Assembly: GCA_900772675.1 (NCBI GenBank)
Contig: CAAGRM010000202.1
Span: forward strand, 1 to 15,188
Origin: Lachnospiraceae bacterium
GTDB lineage: Bacteria > Bacillota > Clostridia > Lachnospirales > Lachnospiraceae
DNA: 15,188 nucleotides
Direction: 5' to 3'
This document shows, in pieces, positions 6,463 through 13,030 of the stretch. The notes under the pieces are model-generated. The model was given only the letters and a program-made list of their open reading frames with translations. It had not been told where the DNA came from and made no database searches. Numbering within the stretch: the first letter of the stretch is position 1; each line of letters begins with the position of its first letter. The position numbers and the translations under genes are program-made.

Positions 6463-7224
6463 TTATTTCGCAGCAATGACATCCTGCATATCATACATGC
6501 CTGCCGGTTTTCCGGCCAGGAATTTTGCAGCTTCTACGGCTCCTTTTCCAAAGACTCCCTTGGAGTACGCTCTGTGGGAAAGGGTAACAACCTCGTCCGG
6601 TCCCGCGAAGATGACATCGTGGTCGCCGACGATCGTGCCACCGCGTACAGCAGAAATACCGATTTCCTTCGGATCACGCTGCTCGTGACGCTGGCTTCTG
6701 TCATAAACATAGTGGTACTGGTTGTCCATTGCCTCATTCAGGCTGTCGGCCAGGGCGATGGCGGTTCCGCTCGGGGCATCGCATTTCAGTTTGTGGTGTT
6801 TTTCCACAATCTCCATATCAAAACCTGCCTCTGCGAGCACTTTTGCGGCTGCCTGTACCAGTTTCATCAGAGTATTTACGCCAAGAGACATGTTAGCTGA
6901 GCGGAGAACCGGAATTTCTTTGCTGGTCTCCTGTACTTTTTTCAGCTGATCCTCGGTAAGACCCGTGGTGCACAGGACAAGCGGCAGTTTTTTCTCTCTG
7001 CACGCATCCATCAGTGCGTCCGCTGCCTTGTAGGAAGAAAAATCAACAACAACATCTGCCGGAACATCACATTCTGCCAGGCTTTTGAATACCGGATAGT
7101 CGTTCTGTCCGTTGTCATTCATATCGATTCCGGCTACGATTTCTGCGTTTGCATCTTCTTTTACGAGACCTGTAATCACCTGTCCCATATGGCCGTTGCA
7201 GCCATGCATAATAATTTTAACCAT
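6463..7224 (-). CDS. dapB: 4-hydroxy-tetrahydrodipicolinate reductase (DapB)
   Basis: Second committed step of the diaminopimelate/lysine branch: NAD(P)H-dependent reduction of 4-hydroxy-tetrahydrodipicolinate, cytoplasmic. The 253-residue length is normal. The N-terminal nucleotide-binding loop is GCNGHMG (8-14), CTTG is at 85-88, and the substrate/catalytic block EKHHKLKCDAPSGTA is at 141-155 with H143/H144 and K147. It lies 34 nt downstream of dapA with its own AAGGAA ribosome binding site, so the two form an operon driven from the riboswitch-controlled promoter at 8488-8516. The transcript ends at the bidirectional hairpin 6393-6429. The product feeds both lysine and peptidoglycan meso-diaminopimelate. 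Confidence 0.97.
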   Translation of the reverse strand: MVKIIMHGCNGHMGQVITGLVKEDANAEIVAGIDMNDNGQNDYPVFKSLAECDVPADVVVDFSSYKAADALMDACREKKLPLVLCTTGLTEDQLKKVQETSKEIPVLRSANMSLGVNTLMKLVQAAAKVLAEAGFDMEIVEKHHKLKCDAPSGTAIALADSLNEAMDNQYHYVYDRSQRHEQRDPKEIGISAVRGGTIVGDHDVIFAGPDEVVTLSHRAYSKGVFGKGAVEAAKFLAGKPAGMYDMQDVIAAK

Positions 7225-7258
7225 TGTCTTTTTCCTTCTTTACTTCGTGTATTCTCGT

Positions 7259-8149
7259 TTAAGCAAGCTTCATTCCAAAATCTTTCATAGCCTTTGCCAG
7301 GCGCTCCTGGTTCTTCGGCTCCATCTCGGTCAGCGGCAGACGAAGCGGTCCGACTTCTTTGCCCATCAGATTCAGGGCTGCTTTTACCGGGATCGGATTT
7401 ACTTCACAGAACAGCGCATCGATGAGCGGAAGGGCTTTCAGCTGGATTTCTCTTGCTCCTGCTACATCGCCGTCAAGGAATTTCTGTACCATATCGTGGG
7501 TTTCACGCGGCGCTACATTGGAAAGAACAGAGATCACACCGCTTCCGCCAAGGGAAAGGATCGGCACAACCTGATCGTCGTTTCCTGAGTACAGATCGAT
7601 CTTTCCGTCAGTCAGCTGCATGATTTTTGCCACCTGGGAAATATTGCCGGAAGCCTCTTTGACTGCAACGATATTTTCAACGTTGTTGAACAGATAAGCG
7701 ATGGTTTCCGGTGCGATATTCACGCCGGTTCTGCCCTGGATATTGTAAAGGATGACCGGCACTTTGACGCTGTCTGCAATTGCGGTAAAGTGTGCGATCA
7801 GACCCTTCTGTGTTGCTTTATTATAATACGGAGAAACGAGAAGAAGTCCGTCCACGCCGTATTTTTCTGCTTCCTGAGACAGATAAATAGCTGTCTCCGT
7901 GCTGTTGGAGCCGGTTCCCGCAATTACCGGGATTCTGTGATTTACTTTTTCCACAGTATATTTGATGGCATCCAGATGCTCCTCATGGGACAGTGTCGAA
8001 GCCTCACCGGTGGTTCCGCAGATAACGATGGCGTCGGTTCCGCCGGCAATCTGCTCCTCGATCAGTTCTCCGAGTTTTTCGTAATTAACTTCCTGCGTTT
8101 CGGTCATCGGTGTGATAATTGCAACAGCTGCACCTTTAAAAATAGACAT
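7259..8149 (-). CDS. dapA: 4-hydroxy-tetrahydrodipicolinate synthase (DapA)
   Basis: Condenses pyruvate and aspartate-semialdehyde, the first step of the diaminopimelate/lysine branch; cytoplasmic TIM-barrel aldolase of 296 residues, the usual length. Seen in the sequence: GTTGE (45-49), SPYYN (106-110), catalytic Tyr in LYNIQGRTG (Y135, R140), and Schiff-base lysine K164 in VAVKEASG. The usual LYNVPGRTG reads LYNIQGRTG here, a small change beside the active site. The ATG at 8149 has AGGAGG 8 nt upstream on the minus strand. It is first gene of the dapA-dapB operon, preceded by a lysine riboswitch and terminator. Confidence 0.97.
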   Translation of the reverse strand: MSIFKGAAVAIITPMTETQEVNYEKLGELIEEQIAGGTDAIVICGTTGEASTLSHEEHLDAIKYTVEKVNHRIPVIAGTGSNSTETAIYLSQEAEKYGVDGLLLVSPYYNKATQKGLIAHFTAIADSVKVPVILYNIQGRTGVNIAPETIAYLFNNVENIVAVKEASGNISQVAKIMQLTDGKIDLYSGNDDQVVPILSLGGSGVISVLSNVAPRETHDMVQKFLDGDVAGAREIQLKALPLIDALFCEVNPIPVKAALNLMGKEVGPLRLPLTEMEPKNQERLAKAMKDFGMKLA

Positions 8150-8216
8150 TCTCTTTTCCTCCTGTATGTTGTGTCAGATAAAACCATAAGAAATCAGTCA
8201 CCGGAGCTTATCTCTC

Positions 8217-8237
8217 ACGGAAAAATTCACTTTCCGT
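8217..8237 (-). other. Hairpin between the riboswitch terminator and dapA
   Basis: ACGGAAA / TTTCCGT (8217-8223 with 8231-8237), 7 bp, immediately after the terminator U tract on the minus strand. Further down, CTTATCT (8207-8213) is complementary to AGATAAG in the terminator loop (8261-8267). A second control layer or mRNA 5'-end stabilisation is possible but untested. Confidence 0.5.
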
Positions 8238-8239
8238 TT

Positions 8240-8275
8240 AAAAAAGAGGCGCCTCATCCCAGATAAGATCGCCTC
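8240..8275 (-). terminator. Lysine riboswitch expression-platform terminator
   Basis: GAGGCG / CGCCTC (8246-8251 with 8270-8275) with a partly paired loop, followed on the minus strand by six T (8245-8240). It lies about 30 nt after the aptamer and about 90 nt before dapA, as expected for lysine-dependent termination. Confidence 0.85.
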
Positions 8276-8306
8276 CAGCTTCACACATACACAGTATCCA
8301 TGATCA

Positions 8307-8470
8307 GATAGCTCTCCATCTCTCGATGACAGTCGCAGATTTTTTCAACCTGCGCCCAGGAGCAGTCCGGTTCAGCGCCGGATGTCCTTCGGCATTCTTC
8401 CCTTTTCCTCTTCTTCTTTTGCCGCTGATGCATCCGAAAAGGTACTCTTGAAGTAATGCGACCTCTATCC
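8307..8470 (-). promoter_or_regulatory. Lysine riboswitch (L box) upstream of dapA-dapB
   Basis: The minus-strand leader matches the L-box aptamer. The 5' strand GATAGAGGTCGC (8469-8458) is closed by the 3' strand GAGAGCTATC (8316-8307). Between them lie the recognisable conserved pieces: AGAGTACC, GGGAAGAATGCCGAAGG and CTGTCATCGAGAGATGGAG. Five helices around the junction can be drawn. It is followed by a terminator with a U6 tail and then dapA, so high lysine should stop transcription of dapA and dapB. Short open reading frames that cross this region are not genes. Confidence 0.93.
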
Positions 8471-8487
8471 ACTTCAGTTCTGCTTTT

Positions 8488-8516
8488 ACTATAGCATTAT
8501 TAAATTTTCTTGTCAA
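8488..8516 (-). promoter_or_regulatory. Promoter of the dapA-dapB operon
   Basis: Consensus TTGACA (8516-8511), 17-bp spacer, TATAGT (8493-8488) with TGC extended -10. The start site would fall just before the aptamer. Confidence 0.9.
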
Positions 8517-8535
8517 CAGCGGATCTGATGGTTGC

Positions 8536-8570
8536 TTTTCCGATGCTGCGTGAACAGTAGCATCGGAAAA
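8536..8570. other. Strong palindrome just after the SSB-like gene
   Basis: Perfect 12-bp stem TTTTCCGATGCT / AGCATCGGAAAA (8536-8547 with 8559-8570), 11-nt loop, one base past the stop codon. No T tail follows on the minus strand, but the stem has A/T-rich ends. The loop word GAACAGTA (8552-8559) can instead pair with TACTGTTC (8573-8580) inside the end of the gene, so two folds compete. Confidence 0.7.
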
Positions 8571-8571
8571 G

Positions 8572-9201
8572 TTACTGTTCGCTGTATTCGAGCTTGCTCA
8601 CGGAAACCTCATATGCGGTCCGTTTTTCCGTCTCATTCTCACTCAGCCGCTTCATATACTCACGGCTCTGGATACGTCCCCAGATCAGGACGTGACCGCC
8701 CACGGCAAATGCGGAAGCGTAGCGCGCGTTCCTTCCCCAGCAGATGCACGGAATATAATCTGATTTCCCGTACGGACGGTTGACTGCGATCAGAAGGTCG
8801 GCGATCTCTCTGCCCAGCGGTGTTTTGCGGTAGACCGGCGGTTTACATATGTATCCATCAAGATAAATCTGGTTGGATTTGACGGAATCATCTTCTTCCT
8901 CCACAAAGCTCAGCTCCCGCGCAAACACGGAAAGCACCAGACGGTTCTTCTTTTCCTCGTGGCGGTTGTAGGACCGGAACTGCCCGCTGATGCAGATCCA
9001 CTCTCCCCGGTAGTCCTGCGACACATCCACAAGCCGTTCGGACACCATCACAGGAATCCGGTCCTGTGATTCACTCAGCCGCTTTACCATCACATCAACG
9101 AGGTAAAAGCCCTCTCCGAATACCTGATGGCTGAAAGTAAACGGAGAGACAATCTCTCCCATAATAACCACCTGATTGTTTTCAATCATCTTGTCTGCCA
9201 T
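8572..9201 (-). CDS. SSB-like protein with two OB-fold domains
   Basis: Predicted single-stranded DNA-binding protein, 209 residues. Two successive OB-like regions can be drawn. The first spans about 8-100 (NNQVVIMGEI, then the beta pattern ending LVLSVFARELSFV). The second spans about 110-205 and is the more SSB-like, with NQIYLDGYI, PLGREIADLLIAVNR, DYIPCICWGRNAR and GGHVLIWGRIQSREY. The acidic DDDIPF-type tail of the main replicative SSB is absent, so this is probably an accessory or specialised paralogue; the classical ssb normally lies beside rpsF and rpsR. The ATG at 9201 is preferred over an in-frame ATG at 9258 because the OB fold begins right after it and a purine-rich GGAAGGGGA lies about 10 nt upstream. 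It stands alone between dapA regulation and typA. Confidence 0.8.
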   Translation of the reverse strand: MADKMIENNQVVIMGEIVSPFTFSHQVFGEGFYLVDVMVKRLSESQDRIPVMVSERLVDVSQDYRGEWICISGQFRSYNRHEEKKNRLVLSVFARELSFVEEEDDSVKSNQIYLDGYICKPPVYRKTPLGREIADLLIAVNRPYGKSDYIPCICWGRNARYASAFAVGGHVLIWGRIQSREYMKRLSENETEKRTAYEVSVSKLEYSEQ

Positions 9202-9250
9202 AATGAAAATCCCCTTCCTTTGTCTTTTTCCTGTTTCGATTCTTTCATTG

Positions 9251-9278
9251 CTGTTCACCTGGCAGTGAACTGTATCAC
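9251..9278. repeat. Palindrome in the SSB leader
   Basis: GTTCAC (9253-9258) pairs with GTGAAC (9265-9270) around CTGGCA, then TGTATCAC. The core resembles the palindrome at 2240-2274 (shared CAGTGAACTGTA and CAC at the end). It would lie in the 5' leader of the SSB-like mRNA. Confidence 0.6.
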
Positions 9279-9495
9279 CATTTCTGATCGGTACTTGGCT
9301 GATCTACATTCCTAGTGTATGTATCACTTTTCTTTTTCAGAACCACTTTTTTCAGATTTTTTTATTTTCTTTCAAATCAGCATTCTGCCCAATTTTTTGT
9401 ATATCTTTCTGTAAAAACCGCACCACATGCTTCGTATTTTCTACCATTGCAATACAAAAAATGTCACATCTTCCCTGTTTTTTTTCTCTGTTCTG
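9279..9495. other. AT-rich intergenic stretch without a gene
   Basis: Pyrimidine-rich on the plus strand with several TTTTTCAG-like words. I see no coding region, no strong hairpin and no convincing promoter for the SSB-like gene; TTCTGA and TACACT, 17 bp apart on the minus strand near 9315-9345, are a weak candidate. Nothing else supportable. Confidence 0.5.
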
Positions 9496-9504
9496 TGCTA
9501 TAAT
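9496..9504 (+). promoter_or_regulatory. typA promoter, extended -10
   Basis: TGC-TATAAT (TATAAT at 9499-9504) is a consensus extended -10. The -35 region is only T-rich. The leader to the typA ATG is about 130 nt. Confidence 0.7.
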
Positions 9505-9513
9505 AGTTCAGAT

Positions 9514-9563
9514 AGGCAGGCATCCAGCAGAGACAGAACGGCAAGGCACCTGCCTTTGTGCTG
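9514..9563 (+). other. Possible structured typA leader
   Basis: AGGCAGG (9514-9520) is complementary to CCTGCCT (9549-9555), and CAGCA (9525-9529) to TGCTG (9559-9563). The two pairings interleave and could form an H-type pseudoknot. A competing local hairpin CAAGGC / GCCTTTG exists. Low confidence as a functional element. Confidence 0.3.
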
Positions 9564-9641
9564 TGATAAACAATCCCGGCCGGCCAAAAATTTTCAAAAA
9601 TGAATCCGGAAGGGTCAACCCATAGGAAGAGGAATGAAGAA

Positions 9642-11471
9642 ATGAAAACAACGAGAGAAGATGTAAGAAACGTTGCCATCATCGCCCATGTCGATCATGG
9701 TAAAACTACACTGGTAGACGAACTTCTGAAACAGAGCGGCGTCTTCCGTGCCAATCAGGAGGTTCAGGAACGTGTCATGGACTCGAACGATATCGAGCGT
9801 GAGCGCGGAATCACTATTCTTTCCAAAAATACAGCAGTTTACTACAAAGGAACGAAAATCAACATCATCGACACCCCAGGCCATGCGGACTTCGGCGGTG
9901 AGGTTGAGCGAGTTCTGAAAATGGTAGACGGCGTTATTCTGGTTGTAGACGCATTCGAGGGCGCTATGCCGCAGACCAAATTCGTGCTGAAAAAAGCACT
10001 TGAGCTGAATCTTTCCGTTATCGTCTGCATCAACAAAATCGACCGCCCGGAGGCACGCCCGGACGAAGTCATCGACGAAGTGCTTGAGCTTCTGATGGAT
10101 CTCGACGCATCCGACGAGCAGCTTGACTGTCCGTTTCTGTACGCATCCGCAAAGATGGGTCATGCGGTACTCGATCTGAACGATACCCCGAAGGATATGA
10201 CTCCTCTGTTCGAGACCATTCTGAAATACATCCCGGCTCCGACCGGCGATCCGGAAGCTGGCACACAGCTTCTGATCAGTACCATCGACTACAACGAATA
10301 CGTTGGACGTATCGGTGTCGGCAAAGTTGAAAACGGAACGATCCGCGTAAACCAGGACGTTATGCTGGTCAACCACCACGATTTGACCAAGAAGAAAAAA
10401 GTAAAGGTCAGCAAACTGTATGAATTTGACGGACTGAAAAAAGTAGAGGTTACTGAGGCAGGCATCGGTTCGATCGTTGCTGTTTCCGGTATCCCGGATA
10501 TCCACATCGGAGATACGCTCTGCGGTGATCTGGACAACCCGGTTTCCATCCCGTTCCAGAAAATCTCCGAGCCGACCATTTCCATGAACTTCATCGTAAA
10601 CGACAGCCCGCTGGCAGGTAAAGAAGGTAAATACGTTACCTCCCGCCACCTGCGCGACCGTCTGATGCGTGAGCTGAACACCGACGTTTCCCTGCGTGTC
10701 GAGGAGACGGATTCCGCAGACTGCTTCAAGGTTTCCGGCCGTGGTGAGCTGCATCTGTCCGTCCTGATCGAAAATATGCGCCGTGAGGGATATGAGTTTG
10801 CAGTAAGTAAGGCAGAAGTTATCTACAAAGAGGACGAGCGCGGACGCAAATTAGAGCCAATGGAAATCGCTTACGTTGACGTTCCGGACGAGTTCTCCGG
10901 TACCGTCATCCAGCTCCTCAGCGAGCGTAAAGGCGAGCTTCACGGCATGAGCCGCGCAAGCGATGGTTCCACCCGTCTGGAGTTCGAAATCCCGGCACGA
11001 GGCCTGATCGGTTTCCGCGGAATCTTCATGACCTCCACAAAAGGAACGGGTATCCTGAATACCGAATTTGAAGATTACGCACCGTACAAGGGCGACATCG
11101 AATACCGCAAACAGGGTTCCCTGATCGCTTTCGAGGCAGGCGAGTCCGTTACCTACGGTCTGTACTCCGCACAGGAGCGCGGTACTCTGTTCATCGGACC
11201 TGGCGAGAAGGTTTACGCCGGTATGGTCATCGGACAGAACGGAAAAGCCGAGGATATCGAGCTGAACGTCTGCAAAACGAAGCACCTGACCAACACCCGT
11301 ACGTCCTCCTCCGACGAGGCACTGCGTCTGACTCCGCCGAGAATCCTTTCCCTCGAGCAGGCTCTGGACTTCATCGACAAGGACGAGCTTCTTGAGGTTA
11401 CTCCGGTTTCCTTACGTATCCGTAAGAAAGAGCTGGATTCCAGACTTCGTAAGAGAGCGGCAATGAAATAA
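9642..11471 (+). CDS. typA: Translational GTPase TypA/BipA
   Basis: Ribosome-associated GTPase of the EF-G/LepA family, involved in 50S assembly and stress or low-temperature growth in other bacteria. The 609-residue length fits the family. GTPase motifs are in order: G1 AHVDHGKT (15-22), switch I ERERGITI (52-59), G3 DTPGH (77-81), G4 NKID (131-134) and a SAK-type G5. The domain after the G domain, two EF-G-like alpha/beta domains and the BipA-specific C terminus (RGLIGFRG, TRTSSSDEA, ending in basic residues) are intact. The start is placed at 9642, because AGGAAGAGGA precedes it; the in-frame ATG at 9600 has no ribosome binding site. It is transcribed alone from the 9499 promoter and ended by 11491-11536. 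Confidence 0.97.
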   Translation: MKTTREDVRNVAIIAHVDHGKTTLVDELLKQSGVFRANQEVQERVMDSNDIERERGITILSKNTAVYYKGTKINIIDTPGHADFGGEVERVLKMVDGVILVVDAFEGAMPQTKFVLKKALELNLSVIVCINKIDRPEARPDEVIDEVLELLMDLDASDEQLDCPFLYASAKMGHAVLDLNDTPKDMTPLFETILKYIPAPTGDPEAGTQLLISTIDYNEYVGRIGVGKVENGTIRVNQDVMLVNHHDLTKKKKVKVSKLYEFDGLKKVEVTEAGIGSIVAVSGIPDIHIGDTLCGDLDNPVSIPFQKISEPTISMNFIVNDSPLAGKEGKYVTSRHLRDRLMRELNTDVSLRVEETDSADCFKVSGRGELHLSVLIENMRREGYEFAVSKAEVIYKEDERGRKLEPMEIAYVDVPDEFSGTVIQLLSERKGELHGMSRASDGSTRLEFEIPARGLIGFRGIFMTSTKGTGILNTEFEDYAPYKGDIEYRKQGSLIAFEAGESVTYGLYSAQERGTLFIGPGEKVYAGMVIGQNGKAEDIELNVCKTKHLTNTRTSSSDEALRLTPPRILSLEQALDFIDKDELLEVTPVSLRIRKKELDSRLRKRAAMK

Positions 11472-11490
11472 TTTTTGTAACGTTTTTGAC

Positions 11491-11536
11491 AAGAACCGCC
11501 GGTTTCCTCTGTTTTAAGAGTGAACCGGCGGTTCTT
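11491..11536. terminator. Terminator between typA and the deacetylase gene
   Basis: 14-bp perfect stem AAGAACCGCCGGTT / AACCGGCGGTTCTT (11491-11504 with 11523-11536) with an inner CTCT / AGAG pair, followed by TTTTTA on the plus strand. It can also serve the convergent deacetylase transcript, where the T run is weaker. Confidence 0.9.
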
Positions 11537-11557
11537 TTTATTTGTCATTTTTCTGTT

Positions 11558-12649
11558 TTACTCGTTTGTTGCTCCGTTATGGAAGCCGTAGTACGTCTCC
11601 CCTGCGGCGAGATTCACGCCGTTTGCTGCGGCAAGTGTATGAATCGTAACAAGTTCATACCCCCGGTTGATAAGCTCCGGTACAATCGTTGCACAGGACT
11701 CTACTGTCGCCTCATGGATATCGTGCATCAGGATAATGTCTCCCGGGCTTACGTTGTTGAGGACAGCGCTGATGTTCGCCTGGACATTTTTCGTCTCCCA
11801 GTCCAGGGTATCGACATCCCACATGATGCTGGGACGACCGATCTCCGCAAGCAGATCATCGGTGCTGTTTCCATAGGGGAAACGGACAACCGTTGCACCC
11901 TGACCGTTGTTGTACTGGGCAATCAGATCATCTGTCATCTGGAACTGTGCAAGCCCATCATCAACACTCAGTTTTTTCATATTCGGGTGCGAATAGGAGT
12001 GGTTTCCCAGCTCGCAGCCGAGCGCTGCCATACGCGGAATGGTGTCTGCGCCGTATTGCTCAACGTTGCTTCCGAGCATAAAGAACGTCGCCTGCGCGCC
12101 ATACTGCTCCAGCGTATCGAGAAGCGTACTGGTATAGACGCCTGGGCCGTCATCAAAGGTCAGCGCGACCATCATCGAACCGTTGCGGTCCGGCTGATAA
12201 ACACCCTGCCCATCAAAATAACAGCCTTTTCCGCCAATCGCATTCCAGCCGGTTGACATGTAGCCATTAGAATCAAAATGATACTGGTTTCCGTCGATAT
12301 CCGCCCAGCCGTTCACGTAATATGTTGTATCATCGGTCGCATACCACCAGCCCGAGGAGCTGTACTGCCAGCCCGGCGTCTCATTCGGCGGTGTGGTCTG
12401 CGAAAGCTTTTGGATGCCGGCCTTTCCCGATCCGTCCTCCGCCTCCGGTGCCATTTCACTCACCGTCTTTGCTTCTGTGTCATTACTCAGTACAATTCCT
12501 TTTTTCGCAAGCTGCGCTCCCGCAAATTTCCAGATAAGCGCAAGAAAAAGAAGGCCGACCACCACACCCAGGGAAATCCGTGATACCTTCTGCATCATCT
12601 GTCTGCGGCGCATCTGCTTTCTTCTCTGTTTTAATGATTTTCTATCCAT
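11558..12649 (-). CDS. Polysaccharide deacetylase with cell-wall-binding repeats
   Basis: Predicted membrane-anchored extracellular carbohydrate deacetylase of the NodB/CE4 family, 363 residues. A very basic N terminus (1-24) precedes one membrane segment (about 26-44). Then a linker, and two to three aromatic cell-wall-binding repeats (about 92-150: GWQYSSSGWWYATDD, YYVNGWADIDGNQYHFD, STGWNAIGGKGCYFD). The catalytic domain follows from about 158. CE4 motifs are all visible: TFDDGP (164-169), the metal ligands HSYSH (217-221), RFPYG (256-260), DVDTLDW (278-284) and LMHDIH (307-312). The likely substrate is peptidoglycan or another wall glycan. The ribosome binding site before the ATG at 12649 is weak, with GGGG about 15 nt away; M13 is an alternative start. 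The promoter is at 12739-12767. Confidence 0.93.
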   Translation of the reverse strand: MDRKSLKQRRKQMRRRQMMQKVSRISLGVVVGLLFLALIWKFAGAQLAKKGIVLSNDTEAKTVSEMAPEAEDGSGKAGIQKLSQTTPPNETPGWQYSSSGWWYATDDTTYYVNGWADIDGNQYHFDSNGYMSTGWNAIGGKGCYFDGQGVYQPDRNGSMMVALTFDDGPGVYTSTLLDTLEQYGAQATFFMLGSNVEQYGADTIPRMAALGCELGNHSYSHPNMKKLSVDDGLAQFQMTDDLIAQYNNGQGATVVRFPYGNSTDDLLAEIGRPSIMWDVDTLDWETKNVQANISAVLNNVSPGDIILMHDIHEATVESCATIVPELINRGYELVTIHTLAAANGVNLAAGETYYGFHNGATNE

Positions 12650-12669
12650 TGATCTATTTATACCCCATC

Positions 12670-12691
12670 GTTCCGCTCATTTTTGCGGAAC
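12670..12691 (-). other. Hairpin in the deacetylase leader
   Basis: GTTCCGC / GCGGAAC (12670-12676 with 12685-12691), 8-nt loop, about 20 nt upstream of the deacetylase start, where a strong ribosome binding site is missing. It may affect translation. Confidence 0.5.
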
Positions 12692-12738
12692 TTCTTTCGT
12701 CGCAACGTAAAACGTTTTTCGACATTTTTCTACTTTCT

Positions 12739-12767
12739 ATCATAACGTGATCTCACCGAAGATGCAA
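12739..12767 (-). promoter_or_regulatory. Promoter for the deacetylase gene
   Basis: Minus-strand TTGCAT (12767-12762) and TATGAT (12744-12739) with a 17-bp spacer. It lies downstream of the terminator at 12835-12887, so the deacetylase appears to be transcribed independently of the upstream genes. Confidence 0.7.
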
Positions 12768-12834
12768 GGAACAAATTCTTACATTTTTCCACTTCTGGTA
12801 AATTAATGTTTATCGTTTCTTAACATCTTGTCAC

Positions 12835-12887
12835 AAAAAAAGAGTGACTCTGCACCCATGGTAAAAGCGGATACAAAATCACTCTTT
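12835..12887 (-). terminator. Terminator after the structured RNA region
   Basis: Minus-strand AAAGAGTGA (12887-12879) pairs with TCACTCTTT (12847-12839), followed by seven T (12841-12835). The loop adds UGUAUCC / GGGUGCA with G-U wobbles that become C-A mismatches on the other strand, so the minus strand is the functional direction. Confidence 0.85.
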
Positions 12888-12906
12888 GTCACTCTCTTTT
12901 AAAAAA

Positions 12907-13018
12907 CCTGGTTTCTTTCTGGTGCTTTGCCACCAAATCACAGGTCTTTCACCTGTCCAGCCTGATTATCCTCTCTGCTTAAGAGTAACTGCAAAGTTTT
13001 AACGTTGCCAGAACAACG
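12907..13018 (-). ncRNA. Candidate structured RNA with four hairpins
   Basis: Minus-strand RNA read from 13018 down. Hairpin 1: CGTTG / CAACG (13003-13018). Hairpin 2: CTTTGC / GCAGAG (12973-12996). Then a three-way junction closed by CTGG / CCAG (12957-12960 with 12908-12911), holding ACAGGT-GAAAG-ACCTGT (12940-12956) and TGGTG-GCAAAG-CACCA (12920-12935). Six T follow at once (12906-12901), then the terminator at 12835-12887. A wobble in hairpin 2 favours the minus strand. It starts 13 nt after the stop of the TcaA-like gene. It matches no riboswitch class I can recall; a weak promoter (TTGCTT, 18 bp, TAAAAC) near 13025-12998 could make it an independent RNA. Otherwise it is a structured 3' UTR. 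Confidence 0.5.
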
Positions 13019-13030
13019 GAAGCAAACACC

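Noticed and set aside
8281..8516. Two short minus-strand frames between the SSB-like gene and dapA
   Set aside because: They coincide with the lysine riboswitch aptamer and start in or before the promoter; the RNA structure explains the region.
9615..10754. Long minus-strand frame opposite typA
   Set aside because: Antisense to an intact translational GTPase; codon bias of typA leaves an open antisense frame. No ribosome binding site or family match.
11486..12256. 256-residue plus-strand frame opposite the deacetylase
   Set aside because: It starts inside the typA terminator and is antisense to all five NodB motifs; a shadow frame.
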